Shown: one piece after another, positions 26,682 to 37,478 of the stretch | Layout of the letters: every line of letters starts with the position of its first letter | Position numbering within the stretch: the first letter of the stretch is position 1 | Source of the DNA: Brevundimonas sp. LM2 | Lineage (GTDB): Bacteria; Pseudomonadota; Alphaproteobacteria; Caulobacterales; Caulobacteraceae | Assembly: GCF_002002865.1 (NCBI RefSeq) | Contig: NZ_CP019508.1 | Coordinates: 3,266,501-3,330,500, forward strand | Reading direction: 5' to 3' | Length of the DNA stretch: 64,000 bases | Program-made: the position numbers and the translations under genes | The notes under the pieces: generated by a model | The model's input: the letters and a program-made list of their open reading frames with translations, nothing else | Database searches by the model: none | What the model was told of the DNA's origin: nothing

Positions 26682-29360
26682 CTATAGCAGGTCCGGATGG
26701 GTGGAGATCGATTTCGGCAGGCGGATCAGGATCCGGGTGCCGCGATCGTCCGCGATCGGACTGGCGGCGGCGATCTTCCCGTTCATGGCCTCGACGAACC
26801 CCTTGGCGATGGCCAGGCCCAGGCCGGCGCCCTTGGAGCGGTCGGGCTGTTCCTGCATGCGGCGGAACTTGTCGAACACCAGTTCCAGCGCCGCGGTCGG
26901 GATGCCCCGGCCCTCGTCCTCAATGCTGATGACCACCGAGCCCCGGTCCTCATAGGCCGCCAGTTCGATGGTCGAGCCGTCGGGGCTGTAGGCGATCGCA
27001 TTCTCCAGGATGTTGACCAGGGCCTGTTCCAGCAGCCCCTGATCCACGCTGACCGCGCTGAGCCGGGCCGGGAAGTCGCGCGTCAGCTGGCGCGCGCCCA
27101 GTCGGCGCGACACCCGCTCGGCCGCCGCGTTGAGGACATCGCGGACGTCGGTCCAGTCGGCCTTGATGTTCAGCGCCCCGCCTTCGAGCCGCGTCATGTC
27201 CAGCAGGTCGCCGACGTAGCGGCCGAGCCGTTCAGCCTCCTCGCGGATGCTGAGCAGCAGGTCCCGGCGCACCTCGGGCTTCAGGGTCGGGCCATAGTCG
27301 ATCAGGGTGGTGGCGGCCCCCAGCACGGTCGACAGCGGGGTGCGCAGGTCGTGGCTGACCGAGTTCATCAGGGCCCCGCGAAAGCGATCGGTGCGGCGCA
27401 GGGTCTCGGTTTCCACCGCATCGCCGGCCAGCTGAGCCCGCTCCAGCGCCACCGCCCCCTGATCCAGCAGGGCCAGGGCCAGCCGCTCCTCGTCCGATCC
27501 GGGGGCCAGGGCCCCGGCCTCGATCCCGGCCACGCCCGCCCGGGACTTGACGCCCTGCAGCGGACGGAAGGTCCAGCCGCTTTGCGGCAGGGTTCCGGTG
27601 CCGCGGCCCGCGGGCTCGCCCCGCTCCCAGGCCCAGCGGGCGGCGGCCAGGGTGGCGGCGTCCAGCGCTTCGAGGTCGGGCGCCCCGGCGACGGGGACGA
27701 TGTCGTCGTCCTGGGGCAGAAACACGATGGCCTTCCCGCCCGCGGCGGCGGCGGTCTGTTCGGCCAGGACCTGGGCGGTCTGCAGCCGGTCCTCGGCGTC
27801 GGCCAGGGCCTGGCTGGCGGCCAGCAGGGCCGAGACCGCCGCGGCCCGGCGCTGGGCATTGCGCGCCTGATCGCGCACCCGGCCGGCCAGTCCGCCCGTC
27901 GCCAAGGCCACGGCCCAGAAGACGATGAGGGTGAGAATATCGGTTGGCGACCCGATCAGGAGAGAGTAGCGCGGCTCCAGAAACAGAAAATTGTAGGTCA
28001 GGAAGGCCACCGTCGCCGCCGCCAGCGCCGGCCTGAGCCCGTACAGAACCCCCGCCGCCAGCACCGCGGACAGGTAGAGGACGCCCAGATCGACCCGCTC
28101 GAACACCCGGTCGAGCCCGAGCGCGAGGGCGGTGGCGATCAGGATGAAGGCCGCGCCGGCGGCATAGCCGGGCCAGTGCGCGAGCCGGGCCGTCGCGGGG
28201 CCCCGGGTCGGCCGCTCGGTGGCGACGCCGGCCGGCTCGGTGATAATGTGCAGGGCGACGCCCCGGGCGGAGCGCAGCAGCTCGGCGGCCAGGGATTGCC
28301 CCAGGATCTCGCTGAGGCGGCTGTCCCTGCCCTTGGCGATGACGATCTGGGTGACGTTGTTGCGGTGGGCGTAGTCCATCACCGACCGGACGACGTCGTC
28401 CCCGGTCAGGACCAAAGTCCGGCCGCCCAGCTGTTCGGCCAGGGCGAAGGCCTCGCTGATCCGGGTCCGGCCGCCGGGGCCGGACACGGGCCGGTTGGGC
28501 CGCTCGACGTGGGCCACGGTCCAGGGGGCGTCCATGGTCATGTCGGACAGGCGTCGCCCGGCCCGGACCAGGGAGGTAGCGATGGCGTTGCCCCCGACCA
28601 GGACCAGGATCCGCTCCCCCGCTGCCCACGGCCCCTCGACCCCCCGCTCGCGCAGCGTCGCCAGCAGCTGGTCGTCGACCGTCTGGGCCGCCCGGCGCAG
28701 CGCCATCTCGCGCAGGGCCGTCAGATTCTCGACCTTGAAGAAATTCTCTGAAGCCAAGCGCGCCGTCTCGGGCACATAGACCTTGCCCTCGGACAGGCGT
28801 TTGCGCAGCTCGTCGGGCGTGATGTCGACGACCTCGATGTCGTCCGCCCCGCTGAGCGCGCTGTCGGGCACGGCCTCGCGCTGGCGCACCCCGGTGATGC
28901 GCAGCACCACGTCGGACAGGCTTTCCAGATGCTGGACGTTCAGCGTGGTCCAGACGTCGATGCCGGCCGACAGGATTTCCTCGACGTCCTGCCAGCGCTT
29001 GGGGTGGCGCGAGCCGGGCACGTTGGAATGGGCGTATTCGTCGACCAGCAGCAGGTCAGGCTTGCGCGCCAGGGCCGCGTCAAGGTCGAACTCCATCAGG
29101 GCCCGACCCTTGTAGTCGATGGGGGCGCGCGGCATCACCTCCATGCCGCGCAGCAGGCTCTCGGTCTCGCGCCGACCGTGGGTCTCGACCACCCCGACCA
29201 CGACGTCGCCGCCCTCGGCCTTTCGGCGTCGGGCGGCGCGCAGCATCTCATAGGTCTTGCCGACCCCCGGCGACATGCCGAGGAACACCTTCAGCCGGCC
29301 GCGCTTCGGCCGTCGGGCGGCGACCTTGGACGGATCGGGCGGAGGCGGCTGGTCCGCCAA
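26682..29360 (-). CDS. kdpD: KdpD sensor histidine kinase
   Basis: 892 residues. N-terminal KdpD domain with Walker A GMSPGVGKTYEM near residue 30 and DEYAHSNVPG, then a USP-like domain (about 240-360, RILVLVGGN and HVERPNRPV). Four close membrane helices lie around 400-500, followed by a GAF-like region. The dimerisation/phosphoacceptor box SVSHDLRTPLSTVLGAA has His670, and the ATPase boxes are NILENAIAYSPDG and GAGLGLAIAKG. It senses K+ limitation at the inner membrane and phosphorylates KdpE. The start is a TTG two bases after the kdpC stop; an ATG start is not available without losing the conserved N-terminus, so coupling to kdpC translation is likely. Confidence 0.95.
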   Translation of the reverse strand: MADQPPPPDPSKVAARRPKRGRLKVFLGMSPGVGKTYEMLRAARRRKAEGGDVVVGVVETHGRRETESLLRGMEVMPRAPIDYKGRALMEFDLDAALARKPDLLLVDEYAHSNVPGSRHPKRWQDVEEILSAGIDVWTTLNVQHLESLSDVVLRITGVRQREAVPDSALSGADDIEVVDITPDELRKRLSEGKVYVPETARLASENFFKVENLTALREMALRRAAQTVDDQLLATLRERGVEGPWAAGERILVLVGGNAIATSLVRAGRRLSDMTMDAPWTVAHVERPNRPVSGPGGRTRISEAFALAEQLGGRTLVLTGDDVVRSVMDYAHRNNVTQIVIAKGRDSRLSEILGQSLAAELLRSARGVALHIITEPAGVATERPTRGPATARLAHWPGYAAGAAFILIATALALGLDRVFERVDLGVLYLSAVLAAGVLYGLRPALAAATVAFLTYNFLFLEPRYSLLIGSPTDILTLIVFWAVALATGGLAGRVRDQARNAQRRAAAVSALLAASQALADAEDRLQTAQVLAEQTAAAAGGKAIVFLPQDDDIVPVAGAPDLEALDAATLAAARWAWERGEPAGRGTGTLPQSGWTFRPLQGVKSRAGVAGIEAGALAPGSDEERLALALLDQGAVALERAQLAGDAVETETLRRTDRFRGALMNSVSHDLRTPLSTVLGAATTLIDYGPTLKPEVRRDLLLSIREEAERLGRYVGDLLDMTRLEGGALNIKADWTDVRDVLNAAAERVSRRLGARQLTRDFPARLSAVSVDQGLLEQALVNILENAIAYSPDGSTIELAAYEDRGSVVISIEDEGRGIPTAALELVFDKFRRMQEQPDRSKGAGLGLAIAKGFVEAMNGKIAAASPIADDRGTRILIRLPKSISTHPDLL

Positions 29361-29362
29361 GA

Positions 29363-29941
29363 TCAGGTCGCGGCGGGGAAGCGGGCGTCTAGCGCCCGGT
29401 TCGTCAGCAGCACATTGACGCGCGGCTGGCCGATGAAGCCCAGCAGGGCCCCTTCGGTATTCGCATCGATCACCTGCTGCACCGTCGCCACGTCGATCCC
29501 TCTCGCCCGCGCCACCCGCGCCGCCTGCAGGCGAGCGTAGGCCGGAGAGATGTGGGGGTCGAGGCCCGAGGCCGAGGTCGTGACGGCGTCGGCCGGAAGG
29601 ACCGTCGCCCCCGTCTCGGCGCGCAGGGCGTCGGCGTCGGTCTGGATGCGGTCGGCCAGGCCGGGGTTCAGCGGTCCCAGGTTGGAGCCCGACGAGGCCG
29701 AGGCGTCATAGCCGTCGCCGGCGGCCGAGGGGCGCGGGTGCAGATAGCCGGCCTGGACGAAGGGCTGGCCGATCAGGGCCGAGCCGACGATGCGATCGTC
29801 CGCGTCGCGGATCAGGCTGCCGTTGGCCTGGGCCGGGAAGAGGCCTTGCGCCAGGCCGGTGACGCCCAGCGGATAGGCCAGACCCAGCAGGAGGGTGAAC
29901 AGGGCGACCATCACGACCGCGGGACGAAGCTGGTTGAACAT
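29363..29941 (-). CDS. kdpC: K+-transporting ATPase subunit C
   Basis: 192 residues. One N-terminal membrane helix (RPAVVMVALFTLLLGLAYPLGVTGLAQGLFP) is followed by a periplasmic domain with the KdpC motifs GSALIGQPF, FHPRPSA-type (YLHPRPSAAGDGYDA), SSGSNLGPLNP, SGLDPHISPAYARLQAARVARARG and VNVLLTNRALD. It stabilises the KdpFABC complex and couples KdpA with KdpB. The start overlaps the stop of the preceding porin-like gene by one base (TGATG). Confidence 0.95.
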   Translation of the reverse strand: MFNQLRPAVVMVALFTLLLGLAYPLGVTGLAQGLFPAQANGSLIRDADDRIVGSALIGQPFVQAGYLHPRPSAAGDGYDASASSGSNLGPLNPGLADRIQTDADALRAETGATVLPADAVTTSASGLDPHISPAYARLQAARVARARGIDVATVQQVIDANTEGALLGFIGQPRVNVLLTNRALDARFPAAT

Positions 29942-30756
29942 CAGAACACCGCCTTCAGCGACGCGAAGGCCCGCGCGCCATAGATGTCGCCGAACTCGTG
30001 CTCGTCGGTGTCCGAATAACGCACGTCCAGCCCCAGGGTCTCGGTCAGGGCATAGGTCACGCCGGCGTTCCAGGTCGTGTAGTCGAAGTCCGAGGAGACG
30101 AACTGGCGACCGACCGCGCCCGACACGGTCCAGCGGTCGGCGGGGGAAAAGGCGGCGTTGGCCTCGACATAGGTGGCTTCGTCCTCCGACGCGCCGAAGA
30201 AGTCCGGCGACCAGTAGACGGCGGCCCCGAGCGTGGCCGGGCCGACGGCGCGCGACGCGGCCAGCTTGACCTCGCCATAGCTGTAGTCCGCCCCGTCCGG
30301 CTGGTTCGTATAGAGATAGCCGACGACGCCGAGGTCGAGGGTGAAGCCGGCCACCTCGGGCCGGACGCCGCCGTACAGGTCGATCTCCGCATCGGTGTCG
30401 CCGTCGCCGGGGAAGGACACGGTCGAGGCCCAGGCCCCGACATAGCCCTGGCCGAAGGTCAGATCGACACCGCCGGAAAGGGCCGGGTCTTCCTCGGTCT
30501 GGCTGACGCCGCGAAACACGTAGTCCGAGCCGACGGCGAGGTTGAAGGCCACGTCCGGCGACCAGGACGCGGCGACCGACTGGCTGGGGTTCTGGGCCGT
30601 GGTGGGATCGACCGCCTGGGCCCTGGCATGGGAGGCCAGGCCGAAGACGGCGATGGCGGCCAGGCAGACGCCGGCGAACAAGGCGTCGTTGGCGCCGGAG
30701 GCCTTGAAACGGGATTTGCGGGACATCGAAGGGACTTTCGGGAACAGGGAGGACAT
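29941..30756 (-). CDS. TorF-family putative outer-membrane porin inside the kdp operon
   Basis: 271 residues from the start at 30756. The leader (KSRFKASGANDALFAGVCLAAIAVFGLASHARA, cut before QAVD) is followed by a beta-barrel-like body with FNLAVGSDYVFRGVSQTEEDPALSGGVD, the hallmark of the 'TorF putative porin' family, and a terminal Phe (ASLKAVF). The start at 30756 lies 5 bases after the kdpB stop, favouring coupled translation; an internal Met at 30726 would still leave a signal peptide. It is placed between kdpB and kdpC with 5-nt spacing and a one-base overlap, so it is co-expressed with the K+ pump. A role in K+ or counter-ion passage across the outer membrane is inferred. Confidence 0.85.
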   Translation of the reverse strand: MSSLFPKVPSMSRKSRFKASGANDALFAGVCLAAIAVFGLASHARAQAVDPTTAQNPSQSVAASWSPDVAFNLAVGSDYVFRGVSQTEEDPALSGGVDLTFGQGYVGAWASTVSFPGDGDTDAEIDLYGGVRPEVAGFTLDLGVVGYLYTNQPDGADYSYGEVKLAASRAVGPATLGAAVYWSPDFFGASEDEATYVEANAAFSPADRWTVSGAVGRQFVSSDFDYTTWNAGVTYALTETLGLDVRYSDTDEHEFGDIYGARAFASLKAVF

Positions 30757-30761
30757 GAGGC

Positions 30762-32846
<2,085 letters not shown>

Positions 32847-32859
32847 GTCAGGGGTCCGA

Positions 32860-34569
32860 TCAGAGCCCGGCCACGACGGCGAGCATCTGGAAATGCTCGA
32901 CGAGGGGACCAAGGGCGAGGGCGGGGAAGAACTGCAACCCGCCGAGGATGAGGATGACGCCGATCAGCAGGCCGATGAACAGCGGCCCGTGGGTCGGCAG
33001 GGTGCCGGGGCTGGGGGCCAGTTTCGGCTTGACGACCAGGCTGCCGGCGATGGCCAGCACCGCGATGGCGGGAACGAACCGGCCCATCAGCATGGCGAGG
33101 CCCAGGGTCGTGTTCCACCACGGCGCGTTGGCGGTCAGGCCGGCGAAGGCCGAGCCGTTGTTCCCGGCCGCCGAGGTATAGGCGTAGAGCATCTCGGACA
33201 GGCCGTGGGGGCCGTCGTTGAGGAGCCCTTCCAGCGCCGTGGGCAGGACCGCCGCGACGGCGGTGAAGCCGAGCACGGCCAGGGGCAGCACCAGGACCGC
33301 GATCATGGCGTACTGGATCTCGCGCGCCTCGATCTTCTTGCCCAGATACTCGGGGGTGCGCCCGACCATCAGGCCGGCGACGAACACCGACAGCACGGCC
33401 ATGACGACCATGATGGCGATGCCCGAGCCGATCCCGCCCGGCAGGATCTCGCCCAGCTGCATCAGGTACATCTGCAGCGCCCCGCCCAGCGGCAGGTAGC
33501 TGGCGTGCATCGAGTTGACCGAGCCGTTGGAGGCTCCGGTGGTCTGCACCGCCCAGGCGACCGAGGCCGGCACGCCGAAGCGGACCTCCTTGCCCTCCAT
33601 ATTGGCGGAGGCGTCGACGCCCGCCGCGACGAGGGACGGCGCGGGCTGGGTCTCGATGGCATACATGGCCGCCGCCGACAGGCCGAGCAGCACGACGGCG
33701 GCGAGGATCAGGGCGCGCACGTCTTTCTTTGCCAGGACGCTGCGGCCGAAGGCGAAGAAGGCGGCCCAGCCGAGCACGTTGATCGAGATCGCCGTGATCA
33801 GGTTGGTCAGGGGCGTCGGGTTCTCGAACGGGTGCGCCGAGTTGACGTTGAAGACGCCGCCGCCGTTGATGCCCAGCTGTTTGATGGCCAGTTGGCTGGC
33901 GGTCGGGAACAGGGACAGGGTCTGGGACCCGCCCTCCAGCCCCGTCGCGCCGGCCGAGGCGGCCAGGGTCTGGGTCACGCCCAGACCGACCAGCACCAGG
34001 GCCAGGACGATGGACAGGGGCAGCAGGACCCAAAGCGTCGTGCGGGTCATGTCGGCCCAGAAATTGCCGACCCCCTCGCCGCGGCTGGCGACGAAGGCCC
34101 GGGCCAGGGCGGCGGCGATGGCGGCCCCGGTGGCGGCCGACAGGAAATTCTGCGTCGTCAGCCCGACCATCTGGGTCAGCGTCGACAGGGTGGTCTCGCC
34201 GCCGTAGCTCTGCCAGTTGGTGTTGGTGACGAAGCTGACGGCGGTGTTGAAGGCCAGATGCGGCGACAGACCCTCGAAGCCTTGAGGGTTCAGCGGCAGT
34301 CCGCCCTGCAGGCGCAGCAGGGCGTAGAGGGCGATGAAGCCCGCGCCGTTGAAGGCCAGCAGGGCCCCGGCATAGCCGAGCCAGCCCTGGCTGTGCGTCG
34401 GGTTGACCCCGGCGGCCCGGTAGAACAGGCCCTCCACCGGCTTCAGCACCGGGTCGAGCCAGGTCCGCTCGCCGTTCCAGACGCGCGACATATAGATTCC
34501 CAGCGGCCAGCCGATCAGGGCGGCCAGGCCGAGGGTCAGGGCGATTTCCGCCCATCCTTGAAGGTTCAT
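32860..34569 (-). CDS. kdpA: K+-transporting ATPase subunit A (channel-like)
   Basis: 569 residues, about 10 membrane helices. The four selectivity-filter loops are visible: [34 protein letters not shown] (here GGGVF instead of the common GGGFF), [12 protein letters not shown] and [13 protein letters not shown]. It binds and translocates K+ in the KdpFABC complex. The ribosome site GGGAG lies 9 nt before the ATG; the gene starts 12 bases after the kdpF stop. Confidence 0.96.
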   Translation of the reverse strand: MNLQGWAEIALTLGLAALIGWPLGIYMSRVWNGERTWLDPVLKPVEGLFYRAAGVNPTHSQGWLGYAGALLAFNGAGFIALYALLRLQGGLPLNPQGFEGLSPHLAFNTAVSFVTNTNWQSYGGETTLSTLTQMVGLTTQNFLSAATGAAIAAALARAFVASRGEGVGNFWADMTRTTLWVLLPLSIVLALVLVGLGVTQTLAASAGATGLEGGSQTLSLFPTASQLAIKQLGINGGGVFNVNSAHPFENPTPLTNLITAISINVLGWAAFFAFGRSVLAKKDVRALILAAVVLLGLSAAAMYAIETQPAPSLVAAGVDASANMEGKEVRFGVPASVAWAVQTTGASNGSVNSMHASYLPLGGALQMYLMQLGEILPGGIGSGIAIMVVMAVLSVFVAGLMVGRTPEYLGKKIEAREIQYAMIAVLVLPLAVLGFTAVAAVLPTALEGLLNDGPHGLSEMLYAYTSAAGNNGSAFAGLTANAPWWNTTLGLAMLMGRFVPAIAVLAIAGSLVVKPKLAPSPGTLPTHGPLFIGLLIGVILILGGLQFFPALALGPLVEHFQMLAVVAGL

Positions 34570-34581
34570 GGCGGCGGCTCC

Positions 34582-34668
34582 CTAGAACCGCTCGGGGCGC
34601 AGCAGCGCCGCGACCATGTAGACGGCGACGACGACCGCGCCGGCCCCCCAGAGTATGGCAACCAGCAT
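34582..34668 (-). CDS. kdpF: K+-transporting ATPase subunit F
   Basis: 28 residues, a single membrane helix (MLVAILWGAGAVVVAVYMVAALL) ending in RPERF, the near-invariant KdpF C-terminus. KdpF stabilises the Kdp complex in the membrane. It begins 2 bases after the stop of the 27-codon reading frame upstream. Confidence 0.92.
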   Translation of the reverse strand: MLVAILWGAGAVVVAVYMVAALLRPERF

Positions 34669-34670
34669 TG

Positions 34671-34754
34671 TCACACCCGCTTCAGGGCAGCGGCGAGAAC
34701 GGCGAAGGCGACGAACGCACCGCCGCCGACGCCCAAGAAAATAAGATCGGCCAT
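34671..34754 (-). CDS. 27-residue single-helix membrane peptide upstream of kdpF
   Basis: A short frame with a good GGAGG ribosome site 8 nt before its ATG (GGAGG-CGTCGGC-ATG) and a stop (TGA) two bases before the kdpF start. The product is almost wholly hydrophobic (LIFLGVGGGAFVAFAVLAAAL) with an acidic N-terminus (MAD) and a basic end (KRV), the orientation of a small inner-membrane peptide. Not KdpF itself, since the RPERF-ending peptide follows. It may be a leader peptide, an extra Kdp subunit or an assembly factor; I recall similar short frames before kdpF in some other bacteria, but could not check. Confidence 0.7.
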   Translation of the reverse strand: MADLIFLGVGGGAFVAFAVLAAALKRV

Positions 34755-35152
34755 GCCGACGCCTCCAGCTCAACGTTAAGGCGGGGTTTGAGCACCGGCG
34801 GGCGTAAGCGCTCCATGGGCAAAGGGATTGTCGGCATAAGGGAAACGTAAAGGTGGGTACAGCGAGCCGGCGTCGGCTCGCTTGGGACGACGTGCCCCGT
34901 CGACGCGGGTAACTTGCGGCCCCAAGGCCGGCGTCGGGCAACACCGCACCCGCTCTGCTGAAGGCCAGTCACGCAGTCAGAGCGCGGATAGCCGGAGCCG
35001 TGGGCTCAGGCGCTGATGAGTACCAGACCCGACCCTGAACTATTATTTAACAAAAACAGCAACAAGGCCGTCTAGGACATGGCTTGTTACAGCCGAACGG
35101 GTCGCTTCACGCTGACGTCCGATCTTCTATGTCTCTGATTTCATCAATTAAA
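34755..35152. promoter_or_regulatory. Upstream region of the kdp operon
   Basis: About 400 bp with no credible gene. A 9-bp perfect stem (AGCGAGCCG/CGGCTCGCT, loop GCGT) lies at 34861-34882. The part from 34830 to 34850, read leftward, has TTTACGTTTCCCTTAT, which could include a KdpE or -10 element, but I cannot assign a promoter with confidence. From about 35040 the DNA becomes AT-rich. Confidence 0.45.
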
Positions 35153-35197
35153 TGGCGCGCCCGGAACGATTCGAACGTCCGACCCTCAGATTCGTAG
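35153..35197 (-). other. 3' fragment of tRNA-Arg(ACG): attachment-site remnant (att)
   Basis: The minus strand reads from the anticodon loop CTACGAA (anticodon ACG) through stem half TCTGA, variable loop, T-arm GGACG-TTCGAAT-CGTTC, acceptor half CGGGCGC and GCCA. The 5' half of a tRNA does not precede it. This is the pattern left when a tyrosine-integrase element inserts into a tRNA gene: the chromosomal 3' part stays on one side and the reconstituted full tRNA is on the other. The integrase starts 229 bp to the right. The full tRNA was not found in the window. Confidence 0.8.
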
Positions 35198-35425
35198 GAA
35201 GTTTCGAAGCCAGTTTCGGGCGGTTCCAGGTTGTTTCAGTTTGCTTCACAAACTATTGTCTTCGTTCATATTTTTCCTAATTGTCGGTATGTTTGCGTTT
35301 CAAGCGGTTTCACCCTTTTTTTGTTTTTCTGTGCCCCATATGTGCCCCAAAGCGATTTCAAGACTGATCGCCTGACGGGTCGCGGGGAACGCGATCCCTA
35401 ACCCGATGCGTGCGGAGGGGGCTAA
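35198..35425 (+). repeat. AT-rich integrase leader with GTTTC and GTGCCCCA repeats
   Basis: This stretch is visibly AT-richer than the flanks. GTTTC occurs five times on the plus strand between 35201 and 35311 (at 35201, 35213, 35233, 35297, 35307), and GTGCCCCA twice (35331 and 35342, 11-bp period). Clustered short repeats between an att core and int commonly are integrase arm or excisionase sites; that role is inferred. A GGAGG ribosome site precedes the integrase ATG. Confidence 0.5.
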
Positions 35426-36919
35426 ATGAGCAAGGTCAAACTCACCGATCGGTATGTCGCGACGATCACCGCTGAGCCTGGAAAGCGGCTCGAGGTATTC
35501 GATCAGCACCTGATGGGCGCGGGGCTGATGCTGCGGGTGACCGACACCGGCCGCAAGGTGTGGATGGTCCGGTACAGGACCGACGACGGACAGCAGCGAC
35601 GTCTGAACCTCGGCATGTACCCGGACATTGGTCTGGGGGAGGCGAGAGGTCGGGCTGCAGAGGCGCGCAAGAAGGCCGTCGATGGCGACGATCCGGCCGG
35701 AGAACGGCGACAGCGGCGGGCCGAAGCCCGTTCGAACCCTCTAAAGACCTTCACCGATCTCGCCGACAGCTATTTCGCGGCGAGTGAGGTCGGTGAGTGG
35801 AAGCCGCGAAAGACGAAGAAGCGCGCGTCCACCCTGGCCGGTGAGAAGTGGCTCTGGGAGCGACACATCAAGCCTGAGCTCGGCGATCTACCCATCGACG
35901 ACGTGACCCCGGCCGCCATCAAGAAAATCCTGCGCTCGCTGGTGGCGACAGGGCGCGAGTCAACGTCCAACAAGGTCCGGGCTCAGATCCGGCAGATGTT
36001 CAACTATGCGATCGAGCAAGAACGGGTCACCGTCAATCCGGTCGCCAAGACGACCGCCCTGGGCGACGAGGTGCCCCGGCAGAGGGTGCTGAACGACGAC
36101 GAGATCCGGGCGCTCTGGACCGCTTTGAGCGATCGAAGCGGACTGGTGCGTAAGAACAAGCCTGCGGCCGAAAGCAGGGTCTTCATCGGCGAGCCCGTCA
36201 GCATTGCCATGAAGCTGCTCCTGGTCACTCTGGTCCGTCGCGCCGAGATGTCGGGCGCGGCGCGCACCGAGCTCGACCTCGAGAACGGTATCTGGCTCAT
36301 CCCGGGTGCCCGCACCAAGAGCAGGCGGCCCCATCTGGTCCCGCTCAGCTCGACCGCCGTTTCGCTGTTCAGGCGTGCGATCCTGATCGCAGACGCCAAG
36401 CACATTGATCCCTCGCCATATGTCTTCCCTTCGCCGCGCGACCGCAGGCAGCCGATCACGCCGGCCGCTCTCACCCACGCCTTGCGACATGTGCGCGAAG
36501 CTCTGGATCTGGGGCGGCTGACGCCGCATGATCTCCGCAGAACGGGCGCGACGAACATGGCCAGCGAACGGCTGGGAGTCTCACCCTTCCTCATCGGCAA
36601 GGTGCTCAGCCATTCGACGGAAACGGGCGGGGCAGCGGTCGTCACCCTGACTACCTATGCCCTGTACGACTACGTGAAGGAGAAGCGAGCCGCGCTCGAC
36701 GCCTGGGAGGCGCTGCTGAATACCATCCTGTGGGGGAAGCCCGGGGACAAGGTCGCGGGGTATTTTCCGGACGTGGTGCCGCCGGCGATGAGCGAGGAGC
36801 TCCGCCGGCGCGTCGCCGATGACCCGGCCTTCCGACAAGCGCTGATCAATGAGCTTCTGGGCCTGCCGACGACCGCGACGACGAGGCAGGCGCGAGTGAC
36901 GAAGCTCCGCGATCAGTGA
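35426..36919 (+). CDS. Tyrosine-type site-specific integrase (P4-like, DUF4102 N-terminus)
   Basis: 497 residues. The N-terminal arm-binding domain (KRLEVFDQHLMGAGLMLRVTDTGRKVWMVRYR ... LNLGMYPDIGLGEARGRA) is that of P4-type integrases, followed by a core-binding SAM-like domain (about 105-215). The catalytic domain shows Arg I (LLLVTLVRRAEMSGA), the HxLRR box (PHDLRRTGAT), the His of LSHS, and the terminal Tyr in TTYALYDYV. It extends ~80 residues past the Tyr, a longer tail than usual. It would integrate or excise the element at the tRNA-Arg fragment 229 bp upstream. All catalytic residues appear present, so the protein may be active. Confidence 0.93.
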   Translation: MSKVKLTDRYVATITAEPGKRLEVFDQHLMGAGLMLRVTDTGRKVWMVRYRTDDGQQRRLNLGMYPDIGLGEARGRAAEARKKAVDGDDPAGERRQRRAEARSNPLKTFTDLADSYFAASEVGEWKPRKTKKRASTLAGEKWLWERHIKPELGDLPIDDVTPAAIKKILRSLVATGRESTSNKVRAQIRQMFNYAIEQERVTVNPVAKTTALGDEVPRQRVLNDDEIRALWTALSDRSGLVRKNKPAAESRVFIGEPVSIAMKLLLVTLVRRAEMSGAARTELDLENGIWLIPGARTKSRRPHLVPLSSTAVSLFRRAILIADAKHIDPSPYVFPSPRDRRQPITPAALTHALRHVREALDLGRLTPHDLRRTGATNMASERLGVSPFLIGKVLSHSTETGGAAVVTLTTYALYDYVKEKRAALDAWEALLNTILWGKPGDKVAGYFPDVVPPAMSEELRRRVADDPAFRQALINELLGLPTTATTRQARVTKLRDQ

Positions 36920-37135
36920 TCTACTCTTTCGAGACAGTAACACGGACTGGGGCTGTCGGAACTCCTGCCCCAGGCGGAACAGGCCTTTCCTAGCCCTTGG
37001 GACCTGGAGCGTCGCGAAGTGAGGAGCGTTCTTTCGGGACCGGACCAGATGCGAGTGGACACGCGGATGATCCAACCGCGCGTCGACTAGCGACCGCTAG
37101 ACTAAGCTGCGCGCCAGAGCTTTGTATCGTTCTCT
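36920..37135. other. Non-coding stretch after the integrase
   Basis: 216 bp with no supported gene or structure. The codon pattern is lost after the integrase stop. Confidence 0.5.
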
Positions 37136-37440
37136 GTGCCAGACCAAGCCACAACTGATCCGAGCCGCGCCGCCGTTTTCAGCTCAACTTTATCTGGTGC
37201 TGCTCCACAACCGGGCGGCCTGGCAATCCGGGACGGCCGCTCGCTGTGGGCACTGCAGCGCGCAATATTCTATTGCAGCGGCTGCGGACGCGACGAGGAG
37301 ATCATCGTGCCGGCCAAGCTGGTCAAAGACCCAACCTCCATACCGCGTCTGGTCTGGTCCTTCAATCAACGCCCTAGTCCGCGGGTGAATGCCGCGATCG
37401 AACACGATTCCCTTTACGATACCGAGGGTGACGGGCAAGT
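37136..37440 (+). pseudogene. DUF1353-like phage protein remnant
   Basis: The translation contains IVPAKLVKDPTSIPRLVWSF and AAIEHDSLYDTEG. This resembles the DUF1353 pattern (V-P-x-G-F-x-T-D-F-A-S-I-P-R ... A-A-x-x-H-D-x-L-Y) of phage/prophage proteins. The frame begins at a GTG, keeps the core for ~95 codons, and then runs into unrelated sequence joined to an AraC fragment. The C-terminal third of the domain is missing, so it is read as a broken gene of the integrated element. Confidence 0.55.
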
Positions 37441-37478
37441 GGAGCGAAACGGTCGGGGTCGACGACTTTCGAACTCAG

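Noticed and set aside
26697..28751. 684-codon plus-strand frame opposite kdpD
   Set aside because: Gln/Gly-rich shadow of kdpD third positions; no domain or ribosome site.
34861..35030. Structured-looking GC-rich stretch as a riboswitch before kdp
   Set aside because: Only one convincing hairpin; it does not match the conserved cores I know for cobalamin or c-di-AMP riboswitches.
35010..35040. CTGATGAG core reminiscent of a hammerhead ribozyme
   Set aside because: The required GAAAC after stem II and the cleavage-site stem are absent.
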